DNA of 64,000 nucleotides from Vitellaria paradoxa (lineage: Eukaryota; Streptophyta; Magnoliopsida; Ericales; Sapotaceae), in the NCBI GenBank assembly GCA_019916065.1, contig CM034243.1, positions 32,621,453-32,685,452 on the forward strand. The letters are read 5' to 3'. Both the position numbers and the translations under genes were made by a program. Below the pieces are notes generated by a model, which saw nothing but the letters and a program-made list of their open reading frames with translations, had not been told where the DNA came from and searched no databases. Shown one piece after another: positions 47,198-58,500 of this stretch (positions within the stretch are counted from its first letter, which is position 1; each line of letters begins with the position of its first letter).

Positions 47198-48740
47198 TTA
47201 ATTAGCTTTGACTCAGTGCTCGTTTGGAGACCTACAAAATTTTCATAAGATTTAAATTTTTTATTTATTGTATGAATTAATTGATGACTTAGTAAACCAA
47301 AATCCTCTAAAATTTCGATCTAAGCCCAGAATACTATTTAATACACTAGTTTAGTGCTTGTTAAAAAATTTTCAGTACTTAAATTAGTAAGAGAATTGAG
47401 AAAATATTTTTGCAGAATTTTAATACGATAAAGAGTATGCGTACCATGTACTTGAGATAATAGTGTATATATAGAGATGTGAGACCTACATAAGCATGAT
47501 GTATGTGAGCCTCACACAATTATGCTTTCCATCTAATCATACCACGTGTGTTGTAGATCTTACGGTCGATTCTTATAATTAGTTATCAAAATCGTTATGT
47601 TATAGGTAACATTTTGACAAGCAAAAATCACAGAATATACCAGAATACGATTACACATGTGATTATGATGCAAGCAGCTTGTCTTTAATACGTCAATCGA
47701 TTGATCGGATCGAGTCCCAATCTTGCTCGCCCAAGTAACCTTGTTCGGTCAGGTGCACCATATCATCAATTATGAGATTAGAATTTTTATAAATTTATGC
47801 TCATTTTTACAACTCCTTCGAAAATCATTTTCCTTTACGACAAAATCATCATCTAAAACAAATAAATAAATATTGAGGTAATGTTACTAACATATATATT
47901 TTGAAATTGGAAAGCTGACATTAATTTTGATATTAATTTGATGACAATTTTATCTAAATTTTTTAATTAAAATTTAATGATTTGAACACATTTATATATT
48001 TTTTAAATTAATTAAAATTTTATTAATATATTTTAATTATTAATTTTTAATCTAACAACCTAAACCAAAACATCATGATATCAACCTCTTCCGTTTCTAT
48101 ACTTTGCGGTCAATGTTTAGAGGTTTCGATGTCTTATGAAGTTGGGCCCTTGAAAGCAATAATTTTGAATGGCCATTAAGCAGCATGGGCAAATGTTGCG
48201 GCCACCGATGCAGTTAACCATGACGAGCGATTGGCCCTCTTGGAGGACTCCAACCCTAGATTAGAGCGCTTTTGATTCAAAAATGACATGATAACAAACC
48301 GATCAGTTTTTGTATATTTAAATTTATTATTTTATATAATTATATTTTAAAATTTACATACAAATCATTAATTATTACTTATAATATATATTTGTATATA
48401 TAAATTGATAATGGGCCTGGTTTGACCACCCCGCCCCTAAGCACACAACAATATATATAGTCAGTTGTTATAAATAAATCAATTAAACATGTTAATTATT
48501 AGAAGGAATAATGCTATTGTGTGCGCAGGTACCGATGTAAAAGCTTCGAGTTAATTTTTTTTTTCTACGATGCAGAGTGTCCGATTCAGTTTACGCACAC
48601 TTCGACTAAACCCTGAAATCTTAAAATTAACAATTAGATGAATCCTAGTAACTCTGAAAAAACTTGAACTAGTTAAACTCACTTACATGTATTGAGAAGT
48701 TTTGTTACTTAGCTTTAGTTTGGCAAAATTGTTGGTTTCC
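47198..48740. other. Intergenic, nothing recognised
   Basis: About 48120-48270 is less AT-rich but without a usable reading frame. No element ends were found. Confidence 0.5.
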
Positions 48741-49432
48741 ATTTTTGTAATTAATTTTTAATTTTTTGTGTTCAATTTTTTTTATTTTTGTTTTATTTTT
48801 ATAGTACAAAAAAAAAAATTTGAAAACATATTTGATAGTAATAGTTGTTGGTTGGTGATTATGGTATTGCAAGGATCGACAATAGCAATCAACGGCTTGT
48901 GTCGATGGTCAGCAATATTGGTGATGGTCGGAAGTGGCGGACAGCCAATAGTGGTGGTGGTGGTGGCGGTGGTGGTGGTGATTGTGAGTGATGGTAATAG
49001 TTATGATCGTGGAAGAAAAATAAAAATTTGAGAAAACATCTTTTTATGTTTTTATAATTTGTAAAAATAGTTTTAATGTTTTTTTTTTTTTTTTTTGAAA
49101 ATTGAAAACAATTTTGACCTACTAGACAAAGTTGTTAGTTTTTAATTTTTATGTTTAATTTTTAAATTTTAGTTTTCCATTTCCATGGTTAGGGGGAAAA
49201 AAAGAAAAAACTTAAAAATGCATATGACAATAATATATTGTTGGTTGATAGTTATAGAATTGGGAAGGGGGGCTGTAACAGTGAATGGCAATTGGCTGAA
49301 ATAGGTAGCAACTAACAGTGGAGACGGTGATCGTCGGTGAAAGTGGTGGCCGACTGGCAAGTGGTTGGAGGTGATTGAAAACTGACAACAAATATAAAGG
49401 TTAAAGGTTGGTGGACAACAATTAGAGGTGTG
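48741..49432 (+). other. GTG-rich, partly repetitive stretch
   Basis: A (GGT)n-like tract occupies 48951-48981. Around it, similar motifs recur (TTGTTGGTTGGTGATTATGG near 48844 and TTGTTGGTTGATAGTTATAG near 49238), suggesting an old local duplication. Sequence of the same character resumes at 50618, after the hAT element, showing that this was one continuous stretch before that insertion. Confidence 0.5.
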
Positions 49433-49601
49433 CACAATTTGGTCAAAATTTAGTTTTCAAACCGTACCGACTAAATTTAAGAAGTTTGGTTCGGTTATTA
49501 TTTTAACAGCGGTTAATTTGGTTAATTTTTTTAAAAATAACGATTATCGGTTTTGAATTCTTAAAATCGAAATTAACCGAATTAAAATACGTAATATTTA
49601 A

Positions 49602-49633
<32 letters not shown>

Positions 49634-50609
49634 ATTAACTGATTTTAATACACTTAACTTTTGAAATTTCATGACTTTTAAAATTTTAAAGAGAACTATT
49701 AAAGTATTCATTATCAGGTTTCAATAAATAAAACCTCAAGGGATTAGATGGGATGGTCTTGAACTGAAATTTAGGGGTTTACCATCCCAAGGTCTCAAGT
49801 TCAAATCTCCTCTCTAGTAAAATTTTGGACCAGCCTCCCGAGTGCAAAGCGTAGTAAAGGTTGGTAGGACGGGCCTCCTTAGCTGGACGAACCGTATCCA
49901 GTTCTTGGGTATGGGTCCGACTCCCCGCCGCTACGCGAGTTCACGATTTACCGCTACATATGTTGAGGGGCCGGTATGTGCGTCACAAACCAAAAGAGAT
50001 TCACTTTCTAGGAGTTTGGCCTAGGGAATGAATCTCTCGAGGTCAAATCTTTTTTTTTTTTTTAGGTTTCAATAAATAATTATATATATAGTATTAAATA
50101 TAATTAACTTTTGAAATACCATGTCTTTTGAATTTCGGATGATTAAATATATATATATCATATTACTTATGTCTTTAGTATACACAATTATACACTGCCA
50201 CTTCAGTTTTCACCTTTATTTTTGTTTTATTTTTTTTTCAATTCAAGTGGTTCTTTTTTAGTTTCATTAAGAATTTTATTTTCTTAGTTATGGTTTAATG
50301 GAAACATGTATTGGCTTTTGTAATTTAAAATTTAGAATTTTAATGCTTCAATGACATCATGCTTTTTGTTGAATTTAAAATAAAAAATTATTATTTTATC
50401 TCTATAAGTAAATTATAAAAAATATATTTAAATTAATAAACCTATTTAACCGAACCGACCGTAACCAAGCCAAAATAATTTGGTTCAATTAATATTTGAT
50501 TAATACATATTGTTTGGTCGGTTTGGCTATCATTTTTAATTTTCGAAAATATTCTGTTCAGTTATGAAAGTTATCATTTTCGAACCATACCGACCGATAC
50601 TCACCCCTA
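49433..50609 (+). mobile_element. hAT-type non-autonomous element with 8-bp target duplication
   Basis: Termini TAGAGGTGTGCA and the complement of TAGGGGTGAGTA fit plant hAT ends (TAGGGGTG type). The flanks are a perfect 8-bp duplication, ACAACAAT (49425-49432 and 50610-50617). The element spans 1177 bp, about 830 bp once the nested SINE and its duplication are removed. Subterminal regions are rich in AACCG/CGGTT strings arranged in inverted order, as in foldback hAT derivatives. No transposase is present. Confidence 0.85.
49731..50063 (+). mobile_element. SINE nested in the hAT element, 15-bp target duplication
   Basis: A 333-bp insertion with a perfect B box core GTTCAAATC (49799-49807) and a T-rich tail (50050-50063). 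It is flanked by a perfect 15-bp duplication, AGGTTTCAATAAATA (49716-49730 and 50064-50078). It is much GC-richer than the host element. Length is above the usual plant SINE range. A 60-codon frame (49842-50024) inside it is considered meaningless. Confidence 0.85.
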
Positions 50610-50617
50610 ACAACAAT

Positions 50618-50938
50618 GGATAGATGTTGTTGGTGGATGATAATTGTAACTGATAATAGTGGTCATAAAAGAAAATAAAAAATGAAAATAAAAATTTGAG
50701 AAAATACATTTTTTCATATTTTTTAAAAATTTTAAAAATAGTTTTTTCATTTATTGGGACAATAAAAAAATAAAAAAAAATTCATCAAACAAATTTTTGT
50801 GTTCAATTTTCAAAAAAAACAAAATAAAAACTAAAAGTTTTATCGAACGGAACATTAAACTGTTACTCGCATTAGTCATTTGGCATGACCAGGCGAACTG
50901 CAGCGAATGTAAATGACAAAACCCCTTTTTCTTGTTCC
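50618..50938 (+). other. Continuation of the GTG-rich stretch
   Basis: Resumes the composition of 48741-49432 (GATGTTGTTGGTGGATGATA), then becomes AT-rich. No gene was found. Confidence 0.45.
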
Positions 50939-51115
50939 TGATGTTCCAAGAAACATGACCCCATCTGATGTTCCAAGAAACATGAAATTTATCAACCAGT
51001 CCAGCTAATTGTCGAGCCTCGTGGCTGCATTAATTAGTTGCCATGCCATCGCTCTGTTATCATTAGTCTGTTGAAGAAATTTATCAACCAGTCCAGCTAA
51101 TTGTCGTAGCTGTAT
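50939..51115 (+). repeat. Interleaved short tandem duplications
   Basis: TGATGTTCCAAGAAACATGA occurs at about 50939 and 50968. GAAATTTATCAACCAGTCCA together with GCTAATTGTCG occurs at about 50987 and 51075. Two overlapping duplication events in under 200 bp point to local replication slippage or unequal exchange. It is non-coding. Confidence 0.75.
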
Positions 51116-51132
51116 TAATTAGTTTCACGTAT

Positions 51133-51583
51133 AGGGGATGTTTATTTGACCAAAATTAATTAAAATTTATTAATTTTTTTATATTTTTTAATTAAAAATT
51201 CATCACATATTATTTTTATATCAAATTTTTGTACTCCTACTGTATTTTATTTTAATGAAATAAAATGTGATTTGGGGTTAATTTTGGCGTCATTTTTTTT
51301 GAAAAGTCGCAAACCGTGAGAACGGTTTTCTAAATCCGTTCCCACGGATTCAAAAAAATTCACAAAAAATATTAATAATGGTACTCGTTTAAAAGTTTTT
51401 GACACGAAGAATATGATTGTATAAAAAATTTACATATTCAGTTAACCTACTTTCAGATTTTTTTATTTTTTTAGCTAAATATTAGAATTTTTTAAAATTA
51501 GTGATGACGAAAAAATTAGAGGTAGAGGGATTGTTAGAGGTTTGTAAAATTTTTTAGAGATTTATGTTATACCAAACCGGCCC
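51133..51583 (+). mobile_element. MITE family F fragment joined to family A copy
   Basis: About 51133-51240 matches the family F elements in reverse (GGGGATGTTTATTTGACC start). It runs straight into a 5'-truncated family A copy (51252-51583), which has AAACCGTGAGAACGGTTTTC and AATCCGTTCCCACGGATT and ends ATACCAAACCGGCCC. The junction indicates insertion of one into the other with loss of ends. Confidence 0.6.
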
Positions 51584-52823
51584 ATTATTAACATATGTTT
51601 GTTCAAATACGGCTAAGCAATGCTGTATACAAAATCAGTAATTTTTTTTTTATTCATAATTTATTTTCAAAGTCACCTGGCCAAGTTCTGAGTCGATTAT
51701 TTAAAATAAAAAATTATTCATTAAAATGGTAGTTTACTATAAAAATAGCATTAACTCGTCATTCTAATTAAAGTTGAGCAGGATAGTATTTTTTTCATAC
51801 TGAAAATATATTAATAATATATGCAGAAAAGAGCCCTCTGGCTCTTCGGCCTCAATGGGTTTTTGAAGTGGGCTTTTTTTGGGCTCTTTTGCCGTACAGG
51901 CCAGTTCCATCCGTTTACGAAAACGGCCGATTAATGGCACTTCCATGCGGATAATCCTTGAACGACGGGCTCTGTTTGGTACCTTCCCTTGAAGGTCAAA
52001 ATTAAAGTTCTAACAATATTAAAAATTTGCCTGCATGTTAATAACAATCCAAACAACACTCATGATTATAAATATGGATTGGACTACGCGTCCAATGTGA
52101 AAACATTTGACTGTATAACATACATATACTAACAATAACTCACGCTTACGACACTTTGAACAAGATTAAAACTAAGTTTCTTATATAATTGAAATTTTGG
52201 ACAAAAAATTTAAATAAAAAAAATTATGATAATTCATATGTTTTAATCTTTTTTCAAAATTTTAGACCTTAGCAGTTATTACATGTGTTTTAATCTCTCT
52301 CTCTAATTAATTTCTGATAAGTACTATAAAAAAATACAAATTATGATATTTTGATTTGAAATGTTAAATTTTATAGAAACTATAATTAAGCAGAATTTAA
52401 GTTGGAGTTTTAATTTGCATATAATCTCCACCCTTGAAATATGGTAAAATTTAAAATGTTTAAACTGTTTTGTGAGATAGACAATAGTAGAGTCCATTAA
52501 AATAAAAATTGAGTAGAAAGTTAAAAATATAAAAATGATCTCAATCGTTAAACGAAAGAAAAAATAATTTTTAGCCGTTAGATTTTAATTTACGGGAGAA
52601 ATATTTTCAAAAATTATTTTATTTTATTATACAAATATAAAAGAAAAGAGTAAAGGAAATAATATTTTCTTTCCCAAAATTAGGCCCTCATGTGGGTGTC
52701 CTGTTAATTAAGATAACAATCTGATCTATATTCTTGTATCATTTACATTTACACGAGTCGCGCGTCTCATTAAATCATTATGTTGATGGAAAGTTTTCTT
52801 AGGTATGCAACAAAGAATGCTAT
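51584..52823. other. Intergenic, nothing certain
   Basis: A GC-richer patch (about 51820-51960) contains a 60-codon minus frame (MEVPLIGRFRKRMELACTAK at its start) of protein-like composition but unknown family. It is too weak to call. The remainder is AT-rich. Confidence 0.45.
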
Positions 52824-52979
52824 AGGCACTGTTTGGCACTACTAAAAATTATCAAAATTTATCAATTTTAACTATTTTTTATATTTTTTTCCAATCAAAT
52901 TTTTTTACATTTCACCTTTATGTTACATCTTTCTACTTTTATTATATTTTTTATCTTATTTTTTACCAATCAAATACCA
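52824..52979 (-). mobile_element. MITE family F, reverse copy
   Basis: Starts GGCACTGTTTGGCACTAC and ends TTTTTTACCAATCAAATACC. The core is the reverse complement of the family core (ACATTTCACCTTTATGTTAC). It is directly followed by an (AT)n tract. Confidence 0.6.
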
Positions 52980-52980
52980 C

Positions 52981-53016
<36 letters not shown>

Positions 53017-54405
53017 GTGTGCGCGCGCGGTGGTCATGGCAATTCCGTTTCATATATACTTGCTTCAGGCGTGGTGTGTTTCTTTAACGAGAAGAAGAAA
53101 TTGAGAGCTGAGTTTACCAGTGACCTAAACTGAGATGCCCATATCCCTGGGTAACATGGGATGCTATGATAGCTTGCCATGCTGTCCAAAATTTTAGGTC
53201 AAGAGAGCTTGATCTCTCCTGATCATTGGACCATCTCAATCGATCATGCTTTCTTCCAAGCAACCACCAACCATATATATTTCATCATGCATTTGAACAT
53301 ACATGTACAAAGCCAACAGAACTCCATTTTTCCTTTAGCTTGACTACTATTTTTTTAATCTACTTTATTTTTCTAGAAAAATACATGTTGCACCTCTCAA
53401 CTTTATGTGGAATGAGAGTATAAGTTTTTAATTGTAACAATTAGGTTCATTTGACGATACTGTTATTCTTTTTATTTATGTTTAGTTGTTTATGTTTTCT
53501 AATTTATTTTTTGTTATCGTTTCTTTTTTAAATAAAAGCTGAAATTACATTTGAAAATATAATTTTATTTATATTAATTAAATTTTATTTTAATAAAATA
53601 TTTAATTTTATTAATTTATTAAAAATTAATTGAATTTAATAAAATATATTTTGTATTAATTAAACAAAAGTAAATATTAACTTAAATTAATTAATAAAAT
53701 GAAATTATTTTAATTATATTATTTATTAAAAATAATTTAATTTAATTCAATAAAAATAAATATATTAAATATAATTTAATTATATCATTTATTAAAAATA
53801 ATTTAACAAATAAATTAATTAAATCAATTAAATTAAATTTATTGATTGAATCTATTATTAATGAATTAATTAATCATTAACTGATTTTAGTTTAATAAAA
53901 TATTTGAATAAAATAATTCATTTTAATATGATTGATGTAATAAAAATGAATAAAATATTAAAATTGATAAAATGTTTATAACATAAAAAGAAAACGAGAC
54001 TGAAAGTACCATTTTTTTTGTTTCCATTTTTTTGTTTAAGTTTTCACTTTCTTGAAAATAAAAAAAATATAAATAGGTTTAATAAACACATTTTTGTTAT
54101 CAAATTTTAAAAATCTTTAAATATAAACTGAAAAATAAATATTATCAAACGAATTAAGCTTTAAGACACTAGAATTTAATTTGTTGCGATTTAGGACCTT
54201 CAAGTTATGTATGGGTTTTTAAGCAAGTATAAGCCCTTGTCTTTTCTTCTGATACAATAGATATGAGACTAAAGGTACATGTGAATAAAAATTATTTTTA
54301 TTACAAATTTTTATGTGTTTAATGATCATATATACATAATTCATCTGTAAGAAAATATTAAAAATTAGGTATAAAATTATTGTTAAAGTATTTTATGAAA
54401 ATATT

Positions 54406-54621
54406 TTTCAAATTATCCCTCATTTTTCTATTTTGTCATGAGACAATCAAACGCATATATTACATTTTCAAATTATCCGATTCCATTCTATTTAGTCCAA
54501 ACACTAACTCTATCAGTTAGCTTTAACGAAATCAGACTAAATAGAACGGAATTAGATAACTTGAGGATATAGTAGGTGAATTTGATAGTTTCAGGATGAA
54601 ATAAATAATGATAGTTTGATG
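54406..54621. mobile_element. Hairpin MITE, family E, copy 1
   Basis: Left part AAATTATCCGATTCCATTCT and onward is mirrored on the other side of a loop near 54500-54530 (complement visible as AATAGAACGGAATTAGATAA). About 215 bp, foldback structure, non-coding. Confidence 0.6.
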
Positions 54622-55078
54622 GAAATTTTCATAAAAAAATTTTTGTTAAATTTAAGACTCATTTGTAACATTTATGATTTTTGTCATTCATCTTCAACAG
54701 TTTTTGTTTTTAATTTTTTATTTTCATTCATTATTTTTTTCTCCAAAATAAAAATAGAAATATTTTTGGTAGTATAATTTTGTTTACGGTAATTAATTTT
54801 ATTTTAATAAAATATTTGATTTTATTAATTTTTTTTATATAATCAACAAAATTTAACAAAATATATTTAAACTAATTAATTTAACATTTTATATTATTTT
54901 TAATAATAATTAATTTTAATAAAATATTTTAATAAATAACGTAATTTAATAATAAATTAATATTTTACTTATTAAAATTAAGTTAATGTAATAAAAATAT
55001 TTTAATGAAATAAATAATTTTAAGAGGTAATATTAATTATGAAAATATTACTCGAGTCGCTTACTGATGAAAATATCC

Positions 55079-55296
55079 TTCAAACTATTCTTCTTTTTAC
55101 TATTTTGTCCTTAAACTATTAAATGCATCTACTACATTCTCGAACTATCTAATTTCGTTCTATTTGGTTCGAACACTAATTCCATCTGTTAACTTTGATG
55201 GAATCAAACCAAATAGAATGAAATTGTATAGTTTGAAAATGTAATAAGTGTATTTGATAGTTTGAGGATGAAATAAAAAAAAAATGATAGTTTAAG
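55079..55296. mobile_element. Hairpin MITE, family E, copy 2
   Basis: Same layout as the copy at 54406: AACTATCTAATTTCGTTCTA on the left and AATAGAATGAAATTGTATAG on the right, with outer ends CAAACTATT and ATGATAGTTT. The two copies are in the same orientation about 670 bp apart. Confidence 0.65.
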
Positions 55297-55561
55297 AGAT
55301 ATATTTACAAAAAAACTCTTGTTGTTATCCTTAAATATTTTATTAATAAAATTATTAATGATGAAGCATGATTAATCATTAAAATGATCTTTTAGTGATG
55401 AAATAAGATAATTTTAATCAAAAATATTTTAGTGCCAGATGTAATGTGACAATAATATTATATCACTAGAAAGATCTTATAAAATTTTATATTACTAAAA
55501 CCCCAATTTGTTGCAGTAAGTTGATGATATGGAGCAATCAGATATATACATTACTGCGCTG

Positions 55562-58500
55562 TTCGGGGTTTCAGGTTCAGGGTTCGGGGTTCCGGGCTCG
55601 GGGTTTGGGATTCACTGTTCCGGGATCGGGTTTGGGGTTCTGGGTTCGGGGTTTTGGGCTCGGGATTCATGGTTCGGGGTTTCGGGTTCAGGGTTCGGGG
55701 TTCGGGATTTGGGATTCAAGGTTCCGGGATCGGGGTTTGGGGTTCGGGCTTTCGGGGTTCTAGGTTTTCTGGGTTCTGGGCTCGGGGTTCGGGGTTCGGG
55801 CTTTCGGGGTTCTGGGTTCGGGGTTCTGGGCTCGGGGTTCGTGGTTCGGGGTTTTAGGTTCAGGGTTCGGGGGTTGGGATTCAAAGTTTTGGGATCGAGG
55901 TTTGGGGTTCGGGCTTTCGGGGATCTGGGCTCGGGGTTCGTGGTTCGGGGTTTCGAGCTTCAGGTTTGGGGTTCCGGGTTCGGGGTTTGGGATTCAAGGT
56001 TTCGAGATCGGGGTTTGGGGTTCGGGTTCGGGGTTCTGAGCTCGGGGTTCGTGGTTCGGGGTTTCGGGTTCAGAGTTCGTGGTTCTGGGTTCGGGGTTTG
56101 GGATTCAAGGTTCCTAGATTGGGATTTGGGGTTCAGGCTCACGGGGTTCTGGGCTCGGGGTTCGTGATTCGGGGTTTCGGGTTCAGGGTTCGGGGTTCCG
56201 GGTTCGGGGTTTGGGATTCAAGGTTCCGGGATCGGGGCTTGGGTTCGAGCTTTCGGGGTTCTGGGCCCGGGGTTCGTGATTCGGGGTTTCGGGTTCAGGG
56301 TTCGGGGTTCCGGGTTCGAGGTTTGGGATTCAAGGTTCCGGGATCGGGGCTTGGGGTTCGGACTTTCGGGGTTCTGGGTTCGGGGTTCTGGGCTCGGGGT
56401 TCGTGGTTTGGGGTTTCGGGTTCAGGGTTCGGGGTTCGGGGGGCTCTGAGTTCGGGGTTTGGGATTCAAGGTTCCGGGATCAGGGTTTGGGGTTCGGGCT
56501 TTCGGGGTTCTGGGTTCGGGGTTCTGGGCTCGGGGTTCATGGTTCGGGGTTTCGGGTTCAGGGTTCGGGGTTCCGGATTCAAGGCTCAGGGATCGGGGTT
56601 TCGAGGTTCTGGGTTCGGGGTTCTGGGCTCGGGGTTCGTGGTTCGGGATTTCAGGTTCAGGGTTCGGGGTTCCGGGTTTGGGGGTTGGGATTCTAGGTTC
56701 CAGGATCGAGGTTTGGGGTTCGGGCTTTCGGGGTTCCGGGTTCGGGGTTCGTGGTTCGGGTTTCGGGTTAAGGGCTCGGGGGGCTCCGGGTTTGGGGTTT
56801 GGGATTCAAGGTTCTGGGATTGGGGTTTGGGGTTCGGATTTCGGGGTTCTGGGTTCGGGGTTCTGGGCTCGCGGTTCGTGGTTCGGGGTTTCGGGTTTAG
56901 GGCTCGGGGTTCCGGGTTCGGGGCTTGGGATTCAAGGTTCCGGGATTGGGGTTTGGGGTTCGGGCTTTCGGGGTTCTGGGTTCGGGGTTCTGGGCTCGGG
57001 GTTCGTGGTTCGGGGTTTCAGGTTCAGGGTTCGGGGTTTCGGGTTCGGGTTTGGGATTCAAGGTTCCGAGATCAGGGTTTGGGGTTCGGGCTTTCGGGGT
57101 TCTAGGCTCGGGGTTCATGGTTCGGGGTTTCGGGTTCAGGGTTCGGGGTTTGGGGTTCAGGCTCACGGGGTTCTGGGCTCGGGGTTCGTGGTTCGGGGTT
57201 TTGGGTTCAGGGTTCGGGGTTCCGGGTTCGGGGTTTGGGATTCAAGGTTCCGGGATCGGGGTTTGAGGTTCGGGCTTTCGGGCTTCTGGGTTCGAGGTTC
57301 TGGGCTCGGGGTTCGTGGTTCGGGGTTTTGGGTTCAGGGTTCAGGGTTCTGAGTTCGGGGTTTGGGATTCAAGGTTCCGGGATCGGGGTTTGGGGTTCGG
57401 GCTTTCGGGGTTCTAGGTTCGGGGTTCTGGGCTCGGGGTTCGTGGTTCGGGGTTTTGAGTTCGGGGTTCGGGGTTCCGGGTTCGAGGTTTGGGATTGAAC
57501 GTTCCGGGATCGTGGTTTGGGGTTCGGGCTTTCGGGGTTCTGGGTTCGGGGTTCTGGATCGGGGTTCGAGATTCGGGACTTCGGGTTCAAAGTTTGGGGT
57601 TCCGAGTTCGGGGTTTGGGATTCAAGATTCCGGGATCGGGGTTTGGGGTTCGGGCTTTCGGGGTTCTGAGTTCGGGGTTCTGGGCTTGGGGTTCGTGGTT
57701 CGGGGTTTCAGGTTCAGGTTTCAGGGTTCCGGGTTTGGGGTTTGGGATTCAAGGTTCTGGGATCGGGGTTTGGGGTTCGGGCGTTCGGGGTTCTGGGCTC
57801 GGGTTTCGTGGTTCAGGGTTTCGGGTTCGGGGTTTGGGATTCAAGGTTCAGGGATCGGGGTTTGGGGTTCGGGGTTTCGGGGTTCTGGGTTCGGGGTTCT
57901 GGGCTCGGGGTTCGTGATTCGGGGTTTCGGGTTCAGGGTTCGGGGTTCTGGGTTCAGTATTTGGGATTCTAGGTTCCGGGATCAGGGTTTGGGGTTCGTG
58001 CTTTTGGGGTTCTGGGTTCGGGGTTCTGGGCTCGGGGTTCGTGGTTCGGGGTTTCGGGTTAAGGGTTCGGGGTTCCGGGTTCGGGGTTTGAGTTTCAAGG
58101 TTCTGGGATCGGGGTTTGGGGTTTGGGCTTTCTGGGTTCTGGGTTCGGGGTTCTGGGCTCGGGGTTCTTGGTTCGGGGTTTCGTGTTCAGGGTTCGGGGT
58201 TTCGGGTTCAGGGTTTGGGATTCAAGGTTCTGGGATCAGGGTTTGGGGTTCTGTGCTCGGGGTTCGTGGTTCTGGGTTTCAGGTTCAGGGTTAGGGGTTC
58301 CGGGTTCGGTGTTTAGGATTCAAGGTTCCGGGATCGGGGTTTGGGGTTCGGGCATTCGGGGTTCTGGGTTCGGGGTTCTGGGCTCGGGGTTCGTGGTTCG
58401 GGGTTTCGGGTTCAGGGTTCGGGGTTGGGGATTCAAGGTTCCGAGATCGGGGTTTGGGGTTCGGGCTTTCGGGGTTCTGGGCTCGGGGTTCGTGGTTCGG

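Larger units (their letters stand above)
52980..55561. other. AT-rich flank of the tandem array
   Basis: About 53000-53440 is moderately GC-rich with no supported gene (a 65-codon plus frame at 53226-53423 is not recognised). From 53461 the DNA is extremely AT-rich, with recurring TTTAATAAAATA-type strings and two hairpin elements. It changes to GC-rich array sequence within a few bases at 55562. Confidence 0.6.

Noticed and set aside
48768..49031. 87-codon plus frame with Val/Gly repeats
   Set aside because: Direct translation of a (GGT)n microsatellite.
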